6,041 nucleotides of DNA from Bacillota bacterium (GTDB taxonomy: Bacteria > Bacillota > Clostridia > Christensenellales > CAG-138). The DNA lies in contig JAEYLA010000228.1 of the NCBI GenBank assembly GCA_023461495.1, positions 1 through 6,041 on the forward strand. The letters run 5' to 3'. Below the pieces are notes generated by a model that made no database searches, was not told where the DNA came from, and was given only the letters and a program-made list of their open reading frames with translations. Made by a program: the position numbers and the translations under genes. Each line of letters starts with the position of its first letter. Position 1 is the first letter of the stretch. Below are positions 4,596-6,041 of the stretch, in pieces.

Positions 4596-6041
4596 TTATT
4601 CGCCCTTCTTTTCCTTGATGCTGGCCTGCGCCGCGGAAAGCCTTGCGATGGGTACGCGGAACGGCGAGCAGGAGACGTAGTTGAGACCCAGCTTGTGGCA
4701 GAATTCGATGGTGGAAGGATCGCCGCCGTGTTCGCCGCAGATGCCCAACTTCAATTCGGGGCGTGCGCTGCGTCCTTCGGTCGCGGCAATCTTCATCAGC
4801 CTGCCCACGCCCTCCTGATCGACCTTTGCAAACGGATCGCTCTCGAAGATCTTCTTCTTATAATAATCATCCAGGAACTTGCCCGCGTCGTCACGGCTGA
4901 AGCCGAACGTCATCTGGGAAAGATCGTTGGTGCCAAAGGAGAAGAACTCCGCGCTCTTCGCGATGGTGTCCGCAACGAGGGCTGCGCGGGGCACTTCGAT
5001 CATGGTTCCAACCATATACTGGATGGTTACGTTGCGCTCCTTCATGACTTCCTTCGCGGTCTTATCCACGAACTCCTTGACATACTGGAGCTCCTTGACA
5101 TCGCCGACCAAGGGGATCATGATCTCAGGTACGATATCAAGGCCGGTTTCCTCGCGGACTTCGATGGCGGCCTCGATGATGGCGCGCGCCTGCATTTCCG
5201 CGATCTCAGGATACGTGACGGCCAGGCGGCAGCCACGGTGGCCAAGCATGGGGTTGAGCTCATGGAGGTTCGCAACCGTCAGCTTGAGTTCTTCAAAGGT
5301 CAGGCCCATTTCAGAAGCCAGCGCCTTGATGTCGGCGTCAGCACTGGGCAGGAACTCATGCAGCGGGGGATCCAGCAGGCGGATGGTGACGGGATAGCCC
5401 TTCATCGCCTTGTAGATGCCCTTGAAGTCGGAGCGCTGCATGGGCAGCAGCTTTGCGAGCGCCTTGCGGCGGCTTGCTTCGTCCTTGGAGACGATCATCT
5501 CGCGCACGGCGGGGATACGGCCTTCACCAAAGAACATATGCTCCGTGCGGCACAGGCCGATGCCTTCCGCGCCGAACTTGATGGCTTGCTCGGCGTCATG
5601 CGGGGTATCCGCATTCGTGCGCACCTTGAGCCTGCGCACTTCGTCCGCCCATCCCATGATAGCGGCAAAGTTGCCGGAAACGGCGGCTTCCACGGTGGGA
5701 ATCTGTTCGCCGTAGACATTGCCGGTGGAGCCGTCGAGGGAGATCCAATCGCCTTCCTTGATGGTAACGCCGCCTGCGGTGGTAAAGAGGTGCTCTTTTT
5801 CCTTGACCGCGATCTCGGAGCAGCCGGCGACGCAGCAGGTACCCATGCCGCGCGCAACAACCGCCGCGTGGGAGGTCATGCCGCCGCGGGCAGTCAGGAT
5901 GCCTTCTGCGGCATACATGCCCTCGATATCCTCAGGCGAGGTCTCAAGACGTACAAGAACGACCTTCTCGCCGCGCTTTACGGCTTCGATCGTGTCGGCA
6001 GCATTGAAGTACACGCGGCCGCAGGCAGCGCCCGGGGAAGC
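4596..6041 (-). CDS. ppdK: Pyruvate,phosphate dikinase, C-terminal part
   Basis: The enzyme interconverts pyruvate + ATP + phosphate and PEP + AMP + pyrophosphate in the cytoplasm. In anaerobes it serves gluconeogenesis or pyrophosphate-linked glycolysis. The last 481 codons are visible and the frame is open to the right edge, so the N-terminal nucleotide-binding half is outside the window. The swivelling phosphohistidine domain has GGMTSHAAVVARGMG with the catalytic histidine at visible residue 58. The PEP/pyruvate barrel has R165 (LCRTEH), R221 (RLLDPPLHEF), metal ligands E349 and D373 (TMIEVPRA, GTNDLSQ) and the catalytic cysteine C435 (GICGEHGGDP). Spacing from histidine to cysteine matches the Clostridium symbiosum enzyme (H455 to C831) within a residue. 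The GTG near 6014 is an internal valine codon, not a start. The gene ends with its own terminator. Confidence 0.97.
   Translation of the reverse strand, partial: ASPGAACGRVYFNAADTIEAVKRGEKVVLVRLETSPEDIEGMYAAEGILTARGGMTSHAAVVARGMGTCCVAGCSEIAVKEKEHLFTTAGGVTIKEGDWISLDGSTGNVYGEQIPTVEAAVSGNFAAIMGWADEVRRLKVRTNADTPHDAEQAIKFGAEGIGLCRTEHMFFGEGRIPAVREMIVSKDEASRRKALAKLLPMQRSDFKGIYKAMKGYPVTIRLLDPPLHEFLPSADADIKALASEMGLTFEELKLTVANLHELNPMLGHRGCRLAVTYPEIAEMQARAIIEAAIEVREETGLDIVPEIMIPLVGDVKELQYVKEFVDKTAKEVMKERNVTIQYMVGTMIEVPRAALVADTIAKSAEFFSFGTNDLSQMTFGFSRDDAGKFLDDYYKKKIFESDPFAKVDQEGVGRLMKIAATEGRSARPELKLGICGEHGGDPSTIEFCHKLGLNYVSCSPFRVPIARLSAAQASIKEKKGE

Overview
The window carries six genes, all on the minus strand, from what looks like a fairly GC-rich member of the Clostridia (anaerobic Firmicutes). 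The basis is gene content and protein style: a trigger factor-ClpP-ClpX cluster, a bacterial-type pyruvate,phosphate dikinase, a zinc-ribbon DUF2089 protein, AGGAGG-like ribosome-binding sites and sigma-A-type promoters. No signature fixes a genus. Genes are described below in transcription order, from high to low coordinates.

Region 4526-6041: the C-terminal half of pyruvate,phosphate dikinase (ppdK), entering from the right edge, followed by a strong intrinsic terminator. The visible part holds the phosphohistidine region and the complete PEP/pyruvate-binding barrel with its catalytic cysteine.

Region 1061-4429: the protein quality-control operon tig-clpP-clpX. It starts at a good promoter (TTGCAT-17 bp-TAAGAT with an upstream TG) and ends at a hairpin terminator just after clpX. 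Trigger factor meets nascent chains at the ribosome, ClpX unfolds tagged or damaged proteins, and ClpP degrades them. No lon gene follows clpX, although many Clostridia have one there.

Region 612-1060: a 58-residue protein of unknown function with its own Shine-Dalgarno sequence, followed by a two-sided terminator.

Region 1-605: a very AT-rich control region with a near-consensus promoter whose -35 box is overlapped by a perfect 14-bp inverted repeat. It drives a DUF2089 zinc-ribbon/helix-turn-helix protein and, one base later, a second gene cut by the left edge. Both products carry the same short SHOCT-like helical hairpin. This pair is the least understood part of the window and resembles regulator-plus-YvlB/LiaX-like arrangements, so an envelope-stress role is a reasonable but unproven guess.

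I saw no tRNA, rRNA, insertion sequence, CRISPR array or phage gene.
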